Shown here in pieces: positions 1 through 7,559 of a stretch of 8,024 nt of DNA (its first letter is position 1; each line of letters starts with the position of its first letter). Position numbers and translations under genes: made by a program. Source of the DNA: Flavobacteriales bacterium (GTDB lineage Bacteria; Bacteroidota; Bacteroidia; Flavobacteriales; TMED113); contig PAVX01000014.1 of NCBI GenBank assembly GCA_002713285.1, forward strand, positions 46,823 through 54,846, written 5' to 3'. A model generated the notes under the pieces. That model was not told the DNA's origin. It ran no database searches and saw only the letters and a list, made by a program, of their open reading frames with translations.

Positions 1-261
1 GGTTGTGGACAAACATCAAGAGTAGATGCATTAAAACAAGCGATATTAAAAGCAAAACATTTTGGCTTCTCGTTAGAAGGTGCTGTTATGGCATCAGATG
101 CGTTTTTTCCTTTTCCAGATTGTGTGGAAATTGCAGGTGAGCAAGGGATAAACGCTGTTATTCAGCCTGGAGGCTCAAAAAATGATCAATTATCTATAGA
201 TTATTGCAATGAACATGACATGGCTATGGTATTCACTGGAAATAGACACTTTAAACATTAA
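1..261 (+). CDS. purH: Bifunctional AICAR formyltransferase / IMP cyclohydrolase PurH, C-terminal fragment
   Basis: Partial gene: the 5' end lies outside the window and only the last 86 residues plus the TAA stop are present. PurH catalyses the last two steps of de novo purine synthesis, formylating AICAR with 10-formyl-THF and closing the ring to IMP, in the cytoplasm. The fragment is the end of the formyltransferase domain. It shows the highly conserved stretch [14 protein letters not shown] (residues 30-43 of the fragment), then the AVIQPGGS segment, and the family's typical ending [11 protein letters not shown]. The reading frame is open from base 1 with no defects. The stop lies 5 nt before the mreB start, so mreB may be read on the same transcript. 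The purH-mreB order is, from memory, common in flavobacteria. Identification is secure because the C-terminal signature is nearly diagnostic. Confidence 0.96.
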   Translation, partial: GCGQTSRVDALKQAILKAKHFGFSLEGAVMASDAFFPFPDCVEIAGEQGINAVIQPGGSKNDQLSIDYCNEHDMAMVFTGNRHFKH

Positions 262-266
262 GTATT

Positions 267-1307
267 TTGGGATTTTTTGATTTTTTTACAGAAGATATTG
301 CTATTGATTTAGGAACAGCCAACACTTTAATTATTCACAATGATAAAGTCATTGTCGATGAACCATCGATAGTGGCCACTGAACTAAGAAGTGGTAAGGT
401 TATTGCTGTGGGTAGTAAGGCTCAACAAATGCATGGTAAAGCTCACAAGGGTATTGAAACTAATCGGCCCTTAAAAGATGGTGTAATTGCTGATTTTGAT
501 GCTGCAGAACAAATGATTAAAGAGTTTATAAAAAGTATTCCTTCTTTGCAAAATAAATTATGGTCACCTTCTTTAAGAATGGTTATTTGTATCCCCTCTG
601 GAATTACAGAAGTTGAAAAAAGAGCAGTTCGAGACTCTGCAGAAATTTCAGGTGCTAAAGAAGTCTATTTAATTCACGAACCAATGGCCGCAGCAATTGG
701 TATGGGTATAGAGGTGCAAGAACCACGTGGAAATATGATTATTGATATTGGTGGTGGAACAACTGAAATTGCTGTATTGTCATTAGGAGGAATTGTAAAA
801 GATAAATCGATTAAAGTTGCTGGTGATATTTTCACTTCAGATATTGAATACTTTATGCGAAAAAGTCACAACTTAGTTATCGGTGAGCGATCAGCTGAAA
901 GAATTAAAATTGAAGTTGGTTCCGCACTAGAAAACTTAGAAGAAACAGATAAAGAAATACCCGCCAACTGGGAAGTTCAAGGGCGAGATCAAACAACAGG
1001 TAAACCAAAAGCTGTAGAGGTTTCTTATAAAGAAATTGCGCGAGCATTAGATGCATCTATCAAGCAAATTGAAGACGCTATTATGCAAGCATTAGCAATG
1101 ACACCTCCTGAATTAGCGGCAGATATTTATAATAGTGGTATTTATCTTGCTGGAGGAGGAGCAATGTTAAGAGGATTAGATGCTCGAATAAAAAATAAAA
1201 CGGACTTGCCTGTTTATGTTGGAGAAGATCCCTTAAGAGCGGTTGTTAGAGGAACTGGGATTGCATTAAAAAATATTGAACAATATGATGGTGTCTTAAT
1301 GCGATAA
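267..1307 (+). CDS. mreB: Rod shape-determining protein MreB, TTG start
   Basis: Bacterial actin homologue (346 aa, normal length) that polymerises with ATP into membrane-bound filaments and directs the peptidoglycan elongation machinery. The actin-fold nucleotide motifs are visible: phosphate-1 loop DLGTANT (14-20), the HEPMAAAIG segment with the likely catalytic Glu138, phosphate-2 loop DIGGGTTE (160-167), and the adenosine motif LAGGGAMLRGL (294-304). The hydrophobic N-terminus MGFFDFF is typical of the family and probably helps membrane contact. The start is TTG at 267. An in-frame TAA at 252-254 leaves only ATT (264) or TTG (267) before the conserved GFFDFF, and the next Met is residue 55, beyond the essential phosphate-1 loop. 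There is no Shine-Dalgarno motif. It sits 5 nt after purH and 5 nt before mreC. The dedicated promoter, if any, would lie inside purH; I could not recognise one. Confidence 0.97.
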   Translation: MGFFDFFTEDIAIDLGTANTLIIHNDKVIVDEPSIVATELRSGKVIAVGSKAQQMHGKAHKGIETNRPLKDGVIADFDAAEQMIKEFIKSIPSLQNKLWSPSLRMVICIPSGITEVEKRAVRDSAEISGAKEVYLIHEPMAAAIGMGIEVQEPRGNMIIDIGGGTTEIAVLSLGGIVKDKSIKVAGDIFTSDIEYFMRKSHNLVIGERSAERIKIEVGSALENLEETDKEIPANWEVQGRDQTTGKPKAVEVSYKEIARALDASIKQIEDAIMQALAMTPPELAADIYNSGIYLAGGGAMLRGLDARIKNKTDLPVYVGEDPLRAVVRGTGIALKNIEQYDGVLMR

Positions 1308-1312
1308 ATAAT

Positions 1313-2134
1313 ATGAGTAGAATTATTCAAATACTGATACGCAATCATGTATTTTTTCTATTCATTTTTCTTGAATGCGTTTCTTTTAGAATATTTATAT
1401 CTCACCATTTTGTCGGTGAATCCAATTTAGCTAAAAAAATGACTGCAATAAGATCAAAAGTTTTTGATAGAGAAAAAAAAATAAAAGAGTACTTCTTTTT
1501 AAAAGAGTCAAATAAAAACTTATTAGAATCGAATAAAAAACTTATCAAGAGAAATTTACTTCTAACTAAACAGTTAGAAGCTAATCAATATAAAACTTTA
1601 AATACTCCAACCGATTCTAATATTATAGTTCAGACAAAAATTCTAAGAAACTCCTGGAATAAAAAACAAAATTTTATGACCATTAATTCTGGTGAATTCA
1701 ATAATTTAAAATCAAATATGGGGGTTGTTAGTACTGATAACAGCTTAGTGGGGATAACGCATACTACTATCAATCATTTTGCAACAGTTATTACCCTAAT
1801 TAATATAGATCTGATGATTAGTGCTAAAATAAAAAACTCCGGTCATTATGGAAGCTTAAATTGGGATGGTAAAAGTCCAAATATTATGCAACTATATGAT
1901 ATCCCTAAACATGCAATGATTAAAATTGGAGATACTATTGTAACGAGCGGATACTCTAATATACTCCCAGCAAATATTCAGATTGGTACAATAGCTGAAT
2001 ATAAACCTGACCAGAATACGAATTTTTTAAACATATCTATTGATTTATTTGTAGACTTTACAAATATCGAATCTGTATACATTATAGATTATGAATTTAA
2101 GAGTGAAAGACAATCAATTGAAAAATCATTATAA
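1313..2134 (+). CDS. mreC: Rod shape-determining protein MreC
   Basis: Bitopic inner-membrane scaffold (273 aa) that links cytoplasmic MreB to periplasmic PBP2 and is thought to activate the PBP2-RodA synthase. Layout: short cytoplasmic N-terminus with basic residues, one membrane segment at about 12-32, a predicted coiled coil at about 40-92 that would mediate dimerisation, then the two-lobed beta-rich periplasmic domain at about 105-262. Recognisable family segments are NSGEFNNLKSNMGVVS (125-140), YGSLNWDG (179-186) and GDTIVTSGYSNILP with IGTI (206-227). The coiled coil contains two successive near-identical heptads, ESNKNLL and ESNKKLI. ATG start 5 nt after mreB; no Shine-Dalgarno. Sequence is more divergent than MreB, as is normal for MreC, but gene position and motifs make the call firm. 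Confidence 0.94.
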   Translation: MSRIIQILIRNHVFFLFIFLECVSFRIFISHHFVGESNLAKKMTAIRSKVFDREKKIKEYFFLKESNKNLLESNKKLIKRNLLLTKQLEANQYKTLNTPTDSNIIVQTKILRNSWNKKQNFMTINSGEFNNLKSNMGVVSTDNSLVGITHTTINHFATVITLINIDLMISAKIKNSGHYGSLNWDGKSPNIMQLYDIPKHAMIKIGDTIVTSGYSNILPANIQIGTIAEYKPDQNTNFLNISIDLFVDFTNIESVYIIDYEFKSERQSIEKSL

Positions 2135-2137
2135 TCA

Positions 2138-2626
2138 GTGAATAGAATAACATTATTTTTTTGGGCCATATTTGTACAAATTTTTATATTAAATAATATC
2201 CAACTAAGTGGATATATAAACCCTTATTACTATCTGATTTTTATTTTATATACATCTAGTAAAAATTCTAAAGCATCAATACTTCTATCAAGTTTTTTCA
2301 TCGGCTTTATTATTGATATTTTTTCAAACTCATATGGTTTACATGCTTTTGCTAGTGTTTTGACAGCTTATTTAAAAATTATTTGGACAATGAAAATGAC
2401 GAAAAATAAAGATAGTGAAGAATCTATTGAGATTGAGAATTTTTCAATAAGTGAATTTTTAATATTTTCATTATATTTTATAACTATACACCATTTCACT
2501 TTATTCTTTCTAGAGAGGTTTAATTTCTCTGAAATTTTATCTGTTTTAGGTGTTACAGTAACAAGCACAACTTTTACATTATTTTTATTTTTTATACATA
2601 AACTTTCTACTAGTAAAAGGATATGA
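2138..2626 (+). CDS. mreD: Rod shape-determining protein MreD, GTG start
   Basis: Small polytopic inner-membrane protein (162 aa) of the elongation complex that works with MreC; its biochemical role is still unclear in the family. About six hydrophobic segments can be read: roughly 5-22, 28-40, 46-62, 66-85, 105-124 and 135-153, with a charged loop at 86-101. The family hallmark is present: an early LNNIQLSGYINPY (18-30), and the G-x3-D-x-F-x2-S-x-G-x-HA pattern at 56-71 (Asp60, Ser65, Gly67, His69). The start is GTG at 2138, 3 nt after the mreC stop; it gives the expected MN-x-basic N-terminus and no in-frame ATG occurs nearby. Its stop overlaps the mrdA start in an ATGA arrangement, suggesting translational coupling. 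Confidence 0.92.
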   Translation: MNRITLFFWAIFVQIFILNNIQLSGYINPYYYLIFILYTSSKNSKASILLSSFFIGFIIDIFSNSYGLHAFASVLTAYLKIIWTMKMTKNKDSEESIEIENFSISEFLIFSLYFITIHHFTLFFLERFNFSEILSVLGVTVTSTTFTLFLFFIHKLSTSKRI

Positions 2627-4449
2627 GAAGATATGACTTTTATTCACATCGAAGATATGCAATAATGATACTAATATGCATATCCTTCTTATTTATTATA
2701 ATTAAGTTATTTTCCATACAGATTATTAATAATACGTATAAATTGTCTGCTGAAAATAATGTAGTAAGGAAAATAATTCAATACCCTGAAAGAGGTTGGG
2801 TTTATGACAGAAATAATAAATTGCTGATTTCAAATCAAAGAGGACATGATATTATGATTGTTCCATACCAAGTGGAAAAAAATATAGACACATTACTATT
2901 TTGTAATATTTTTAATATCTCTCAGAGAGAGTTTGAACAAAAGACTAAACAAGCAAGAAGTTTCTCAAATTATAAACCATCCTCATTCCTTAAAGGAATC
3001 CAAAAAGAGGAGTTTGCTGAAATTCAAGAAAATTTACACTTCTTTAAAGGATTCTATGCACAACCAAAATATATTCGAGAATATAACACAAATGTTGGTG
3101 GAAATATTTTTGGATATATTAGTCAAATTACAAATAAATTATTGCAAGAAAATCGACAATATAACCGAGAAGACTTAATAGGATTTACAGGGATAGAAAA
3201 AATGTATGAAAAGTACTTAAAAGGAGATAAGGGGGTGGAAAGAAGAGTTGTTGATGTATTTGGTAAATATCAAGGAAAGTTTGAAGAAGGTCGATATGAT
3301 ACGCTTTCCAGGGCTGGTAAAGATATTCAGATTACAATTGATATAGAATTACAAGAGTATGCGGAAAAAATCATGCAAAACAAACGAGGTAGTATTGTAG
3401 CAATTGAGCCCGCTAGTGGTGAAATTTTATGTTTAGTTTCTTCACCTAGTTATAATCCTAACATGTTTGTAGGAAAAAAAAGAGCAGGTAATTTTAGAAA
3501 ATTGTATTTAGATCCAGGTAAACCACTATATGACAGAGCTATTTCCGCTGCTTATCCACCTGGATCAATATTTAAATTAATCAATGCTTTAATTGCTTTA
3601 GATGAAAAGGTTATTCATGCTGGCACATTGTTTAAATGCAATAATGGTTGGAACTATAAAAATATTTTAAATATTGGATGCCATTCGCATAAATCACCCT
3701 TAAATCTTAGACAAGCTATTGCTCAATCCTGTAACGCCTATTTCTGTTCAACATTTGATAAAATTATTAACAAAAAGCATAAGTCTTCTGAAGGATTAAA
3801 GAATTGGCACACCCATGTCAGATCATTTGGTTTAAATAAACGATTTAATCATGATTTCTATATTAGAAAAAGTGGTTTTATTCCTAATGAAGAATATTAT
3901 AATCAACTATATGGTCAAAATAGATGGGGAGCATCTACTTGTATTTCACTAGCTATTGGCCAAGATGCTTTACTAATGACACCTCTTCAGATGGCAAACG
4001 TTGCTGCTATAATAAGTAATCGTGGATACTATAAAACTCCTCATATTATCAAACAAATTAATAACTCTATTGAAGATATTGATTCATTATTTTTTAAAAA
4101 AATATATTGCTCTATTGATTCAAGCTATTTTAATCCTGTAATTTATGGTATGCAAACAGCGGTTGAAGGAAAATTTGGGACAGCAAAATCAGGAAAATTA
4201 AAGGATTTTATAATTTGTGGAAAAACTGGTACAGCACAAAATCCACATGGAGAAGATCATTCAATATTTATTGCGTTTGCTCCAAAAATAAATCCAGAAA
4301 TAGCGATTGCTATTTATGTCGAAAATGGTGGATGGGGAAGTGAGATGGCTGTTCCTATAGGGAGATTATGTATAGAAAAATACTTGACAAAAAATATAAC
4401 CCGAACAGATTTAGAGGAAAAAATATTAAATACAGTTATTAGTTATTAA
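2623..4449 (+). CDS. mrdA: Penicillin-binding protein 2, elongation-specific class B transpeptidase
   Basis: Monofunctional DD-transpeptidase (608 aa, family about 600-650) that cross-links new peptidoglycan made by its partner RodA during side-wall growth. Single N-terminal membrane anchor at about 13-36, then a PBP-dimer/pedestal domain starting at the YPERGWVYDRNNKLL motif (54-68) and including the GFTGIEKMYEKYLKG segment. The transpeptidase domain runs from about 255 to 585. All three active-site motifs are intact: SIFK with nucleophile Ser315 and Lys318, SCN at 369-371, and KTGTA at 534-538; the conserved AIGQDALLMTPLQMA region lies between the last two. Cys339, Cys353, His354, His356 and Cys370 cluster around the active site (see findings). 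ATG start overlaps the mreD stop by 4 nt, and its own TAA directly abuts the rodA GTG in the same frame. Predicted target of beta-lactams of the mecillinam type, from family knowledge. Confidence 0.96.
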   Translation: MRRYDFYSHRRYAIMILICISFLFIIIKLFSIQIINNTYKLSAENNVVRKIIQYPERGWVYDRNNKLLISNQRGHDIMIVPYQVEKNIDTLLFCNIFNISQREFEQKTKQARSFSNYKPSSFLKGIQKEEFAEIQENLHFFKGFYAQPKYIREYNTNVGGNIFGYISQITNKLLQENRQYNREDLIGFTGIEKMYEKYLKGDKGVERRVVDVFGKYQGKFEEGRYDTLSRAGKDIQITIDIELQEYAEKIMQNKRGSIVAIEPASGEILCLVSSPSYNPNMFVGKKRAGNFRKLYLDPGKPLYDRAISAAYPPGSIFKLINALIALDEKVIHAGTLFKCNNGWNYKNILNIGCHSHKSPLNLRQAIAQSCNAYFCSTFDKIINKKHKSSEGLKNWHTHVRSFGLNKRFNHDFYIRKSGFIPNEEYYNQLYGQNRWGASTCISLAIGQDALLMTPLQMANVAAIISNRGYYKTPHIIKQINNSIEDIDSLFFKKIYCSIDSSYFNPVIYGMQTAVEGKFGTAKSGKLKDFIICGKTGTAQNPHGEDHSIFIAFAPKINPEIAIAIYVENGGWGSEMAVPIGRLCIEKYLTKNITRTDLEEKILNTVISY

Positions 4450-5706
4450 GTGAGTGTAATGAAAACATACAAGATAGATTGGTTAAGTATTGTTATATAC
4501 TTATTATTAATGATGCTAGGATGTTTGAGTATATATTCTAGTAGTTATAGTCCTGATGGTAACACCTCTTTAATCTCATTAAATACAATAGTAGGTAAGC
4601 AAATATTTTTTGCAATTATTTCATTAATAATCGGCATGTTTATAATATTAATGGATATTAAAATTATTATTCGATTATCCTATGTTATATATTTTTTATC
4701 AATCATATCATTAATTTTAGTTTTATTTATTGGGAAGGAAGTTGGGGGAGCAAAAGCATGGTTTGATTTTGGCAAATTTGGACTACAGCCGGCTGAGTTT
4801 GCTAAGTTTGGAACCATTTTAGGAATAGCAAAATTTATTCATGATAAAGATATCTATATTAATAAATTCAAAGAATTAGCTATCATTAGCTGTTTGATTT
4901 TTATTCCATGTTTACTTATATTGAAACAACCAGATGCTGGTTCTGCATTAATTTATGGATCATTAATAATAATGTTTTTTAGAGAAGGTTTACCCTTGAG
5001 ATATATTTTAATTATTATAATAATCTTTATACTCTCATTATCTACAATGATCATAGGAGTTAACTATACTATTATTTTTTTAATTTTTTTGACGTTAATT
5101 TTTGCATATATATTACGTAGAAATAAAAAAACATTTATCCCGGCATTAATTTTTTGTATTCTAGGTGCTTCAATAATAAGTAGTGTTAATTATAGTTATG
5201 AAAATATCTTACAGCCTCACCAAAAAGAAAGAATCGACATTATCCTTGGTAAAGAAAAAAATGATTTAGGCTCTGGCTATAATCTAAATCAATCACTAAT
5301 TGCAATTGGATCTGGGGGATTGAATGGTAAAGGATATTTAAAAGGAACACAAACAAAATTTAATTTTGTCCCAGAACAAAATACTGACTTTATATTTTGT
5401 ACCATTGGCGAAGAATTTGGATTTTTAGGAAGCTTAACTATAATTGCTTTATTTACAATCCTAATTTTACGAATTCTAATTTTAAGTGAAAAACAAACAT
5501 CTAGATTTAGTAGAATTGTAGGATATTCATTAAGCTCAATACTCTTTGCGCATATTTTAATCAATATCAGTATGACAATTGGGTTAATGCCAGTTATTGG
5601 TATTCCACTACCATTTTTTAGCTATGGAGGTTCTGCATTATTATCGTTTTCTATATTGCTCTTTGTGTTTATAAAACTTGACACATATAGAATTGAACGT
5701 TTTTAA
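4450..5706 (+). CDS. rodA: Peptidoglycan glycosyltransferase RodA, SEDS family
   Basis: Polytopic inner-membrane enzyme (418 aa as drawn) that polymerises lipid II into glycan strands as the partner of PBP2. At least ten hydrophobic segments are visible, from about residue 12 to 410. SEDS hallmarks: GAKAWFDFGKFGLQPAEFAKF (100-120, with Trp104), the KERID...DLGSGYNLNQSLIAIGSGG region in the large extracellular loop, FVPEQNTDFIF with Asp313, and the C-terminal GIPLPFFSYGGSALL. Counting E. coli RodA from memory, Asp313 aligns with the catalytic Asp262. The start is uncertain: GTG at 4450 directly follows the mrdA TAA, while an in-frame ATG at 4459 would give 415 aa with MKTYKIDW as N-terminus; the conserved part begins after both. 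The gene ends in a 4-nt convergent overlap with the chaperone gene on the other strand, leaving no room for a dedicated terminator. Confidence 0.95.
   Translation: MSVMKTYKIDWLSIVIYLLLMMLGCLSIYSSSYSPDGNTSLISLNTIVGKQIFFAIISLIIGMFIILMDIKIIIRLSYVIYFLSIISLILVLFIGKEVGGAKAWFDFGKFGLQPAEFAKFGTILGIAKFIHDKDIYINKFKELAIISCLIFIPCLLILKQPDAGSALIYGSLIIMFFREGLPLRYILIIIIIFILSLSTMIIGVNYTIIFLIFLTLIFAYILRRNKKTFIPALIFCILGASIISSVNYSYENILQPHQKERIDIILGKEKNDLGSGYNLNQSLIAIGSGGLNGKGYLKGTQTKFNFVPEQNTDFIFCTIGEEFGFLGSLTIIALFTILILRILILSEKQTSRFSRIVGYSLSSILFAHILINISMTIGLMPVIGIPLPFFSYGGSALLSFSILLFVFIKLDTYRIERF
5703..5706. other. Shared palindromic stop TTAA between convergent genes
   Basis: The four bases TTAA contain the TAA stop of rodA on the plus strand (5704-5706) and, read on the minus strand, the TAA stop of the PpiD-like gene (5705-5703). 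The two operons therefore converge tail-to-tail with a 4-nt coding overlap and no intergenic DNA. Any transcript end must lie inside the opposite gene. Confidence 0.95.
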
Positions 5707-7529
5707 TAAAAATTAAACCTATTATCCGTAATTTTTTTATTCTCTTTAAGAGCATCTACCAATAACTCATCAACCTTCGAATGGTAATCATTAACTATAA
5801 CTTTTTTATATCGATTAAAGTTAGTGTTAGTTGCTGTATTTTGTTCCAATTTTTGGAATATAAAAACACCTCTTTTTGAAATATGTGGATCGGATATTTC
5901 TCCGCTTTCAGATCCCAAAAATAGGCCAACAACTTCAGGATTATATCCATCACTACCAAAAATATCTGAATCAATATTTAATCCATCAATAGTTTTAACT
6001 TTTGTTTTAAATACGTTTGCGATATCTGACAAACTGTTATAATCAAGATTATTTATTTTTTTAGCAATCAAGTCTCCTTTCTTTTTATTTTCCAGTATTA
6101 ACCTAATGTCATTTTCAACTAAAGCAAGTGGCTTGATTTCATCCTCTAGAACATTCGACAGAACACCAATAATATATTTATTTTCTAAATCGAAGAATGA
6201 AGGCTCGTCTAAATTAGTTTCTGCATTAAATGCCCAACGAACTATTTGCCGGCTAGATCCTAAACCAGGCACTACTTGATCCATCTTCTCTAAAGTAACT
6301 GTTCTAGGTTGAATATTATTGTCTTTAGCAAAGGTGGTTAAATTCTCTATTTGTTTATTATTATTAATCAATTCATAAACTTGCGAATAAATCTCATTTA
6401 ATGTTTGATCACTTGCATAAATTTCTCTAGTTAAATATGCAACCTCTATACTATCAGTGTTTGAATTTACAATCCTTCCCATTTTACATAGATTTTTATC
6501 TAAATATGGTTGAATAATTTTATTTTTAACATTTTTACTCTCTATAGATTCTTCAAATTCAGATTTTGACATAGTAATTAATTTATACTTACTATCACTA
6601 TATTGATTAATAAAACTTTCAAGATTATTAGTATTCTCAAAGCCTAAATCAATTTCTTCTAAATTGGTTCGCTTATTAAAAATCTTTTTATCTAATAGAA
6701 GATTTCGCATCTCATTCATAATTTGATTTTTATCAGCATTACTAGCTGTTAAATTAAACACAAAATATGTAATTTCTCTATTAGGCTTATTTCTAAAATC
6801 TTCTGTATTTTCTTTATAATACTTTTTAATTTCTTTTTCTGAGATCTCTGAAGTTAATTGTTCAGTATTCGATGGAATGAATATATATTTTCCAGCAGCT
6901 AATATTGATTGATTTTGAGAATGTGCTTTTGCATCATATTGTGTAGCATATAGCCCCTGCTTAATAGCAGTATAGTACTTTAAAAAAGACCTTTCACGAA
7001 TAGTATTATCTCTAAAAAAAAGATATCTAAACCACTGCGGATTATCTACACCCATTTCAATCCAACTCTGAATCATCTCAGGATTGTATTGATTCCATTC
7101 ACCTGTGTCTGTTTGATCTCGAAAAAAATAACCGAATAATTGAGCCTGATTTCCAGTGATTTCACCTGATATTAAATCCCAAGATTCTTTATCTCCAACC
7201 ATAATTCCAGAATTCGCAAATTTCTCGTCAAATAATATTTCTTCTATTTGCTGATCCCATAATAAATCTCTTTCATTATTACGTTGAGCGTCATTAATAT
7301 TCACCGAGCCAAGATTATTAGCAAATTTTACATTAATACTTCTTTCTAATTCTTTTTCGAAATTTGTAAATGTAACTTCTGTATCATCTACTTTGAGTAA
7401 TAGGTTCTGACTTTTCTGAAATAATGATGTTCCTGAATTCATTAAATCGGTAAGAATAAAACCTAGCATTGCTACACCGATAACTAGAATAAGTAGACCA
7501 GACCTATTTCTTATATCATTTAATGTCAT
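5703..7529 (-). CDS. PpiD-like membrane-anchored periplasmic chaperone (SurA N-terminal type), apparently without a parvulin domain
   Basis: Protein of 608 aa with a short N-terminus MTLNDIRNRS, one membrane anchor at about 11-29, and a large periplasmic part: the architecture of PpiD, which helps newly secreted outer-membrane and periplasmic proteins fold at the Sec translocon. Family landmarks are the post-anchor SGTSLF segment (32-37), a SurA-N-like helical region up to about 245, FRNKPNREITYFVFNL (245-260), QPYLDKNLCKMGRIV (340-354), EVAYLTREI (362-370) and VVPGLGSSRQIVRWAF (419-434). Related Bacteroidota proteins are, as I recall, about 700 aa, with a parvulin domain between the GRIV-like and EVAYL-like segments. 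Here those two segments are joined by about seven residues, and the parvulin signatures (ARHIL, GGDLGWF) are absent. The C-terminus looks intact. ATG start; 30 nt downstream of the CorC-like gene, so probably cotranscribed. Prolyl isomerase activity is unlikely; a chaperone role is inferred. Confidence 0.85.
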   Translation of the reverse strand: MTLNDIRNRSGLLILVIGVAMLGFILTDLMNSGTSLFQKSQNLLLKVDDTEVTFTNFEKELERSINVKFANNLGSVNINDAQRNNERDLLWDQQIEEILFDEKFANSGIMVGDKESWDLISGEITGNQAQLFGYFFRDQTDTGEWNQYNPEMIQSWIEMGVDNPQWFRYLFFRDNTIRERSFLKYYTAIKQGLYATQYDAKAHSQNQSILAAGKYIFIPSNTEQLTSEISEKEIKKYYKENTEDFRNKPNREITYFVFNLTASNADKNQIMNEMRNLLLDKKIFNKRTNLEEIDLGFENTNNLESFINQYSDSKYKLITMSKSEFEESIESKNVKNKIIQPYLDKNLCKMGRIVNSNTDSIEVAYLTREIYASDQTLNEIYSQVYELINNNKQIENLTTFAKDNNIQPRTVTLEKMDQVVPGLGSSRQIVRWAFNAETNLDEPSFFDLENKYIIGVLSNVLEDEIKPLALVENDIRLILENKKKGDLIAKKINNLDYNSLSDIANVFKTKVKTIDGLNIDSDIFGSDGYNPEVVGLFLGSESGEISDPHISKRGVFIFQKLEQNTATNTNFNRYKKVIVNDYHSKVDELLVDALKENKKITDNRFNFY

Positions 7530-7559
7530 ATTATTAAAATTTGGAATACGAATATACGA

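Noticed and set aside
538..566. Possible remnant parvulin motif in the PpiD-like protein (residues 538-562, LGSESGEISDPH...GVFIFQKLE); coordinates given here are residue numbers, corresponding to bases about 5844-5918
   Set aside because: It resembles the last strands of a parvulin fold, but it sits in the C-terminal region where related Bacteroidota proteins have a similar non-catalytic segment in addition to the real domain, so it does not replace the missing one.
2368..2568. 66-codon minus-strand open frame opposite mreD
   Set aside because: Antisense shadow of a conserved membrane protein gene with no family resemblance.
2933..3178. 81-codon plus-strand open frame inside mrdA
   Set aside because: It lies in another frame of a well-conserved gene and its Lys/Asn/Ile-rich product has no recognisable features.
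5289..5564. 91-codon minus-strand open frame opposite rodA
   Set aside because: Antisense shadow of the conserved SEDS region; its apparent motifs are the complement of RodA codons.
5702..5717. Perfect 6-bp inverted repeat TTTAAT-AAAA-ATTAAA at the convergent gene ends, a possible bidirectional terminator
   Set aside because: The stem has no G or C, so it would be very weak, and such palindromes are expected by chance in DNA this AT-rich. It has no clear U-tract of its own on the plus strand.
5824..6042. 72-codon plus-strand open frame opposite the PpiD-like gene
   Set aside because: Antisense shadow with no plausible start context or family resemblance.
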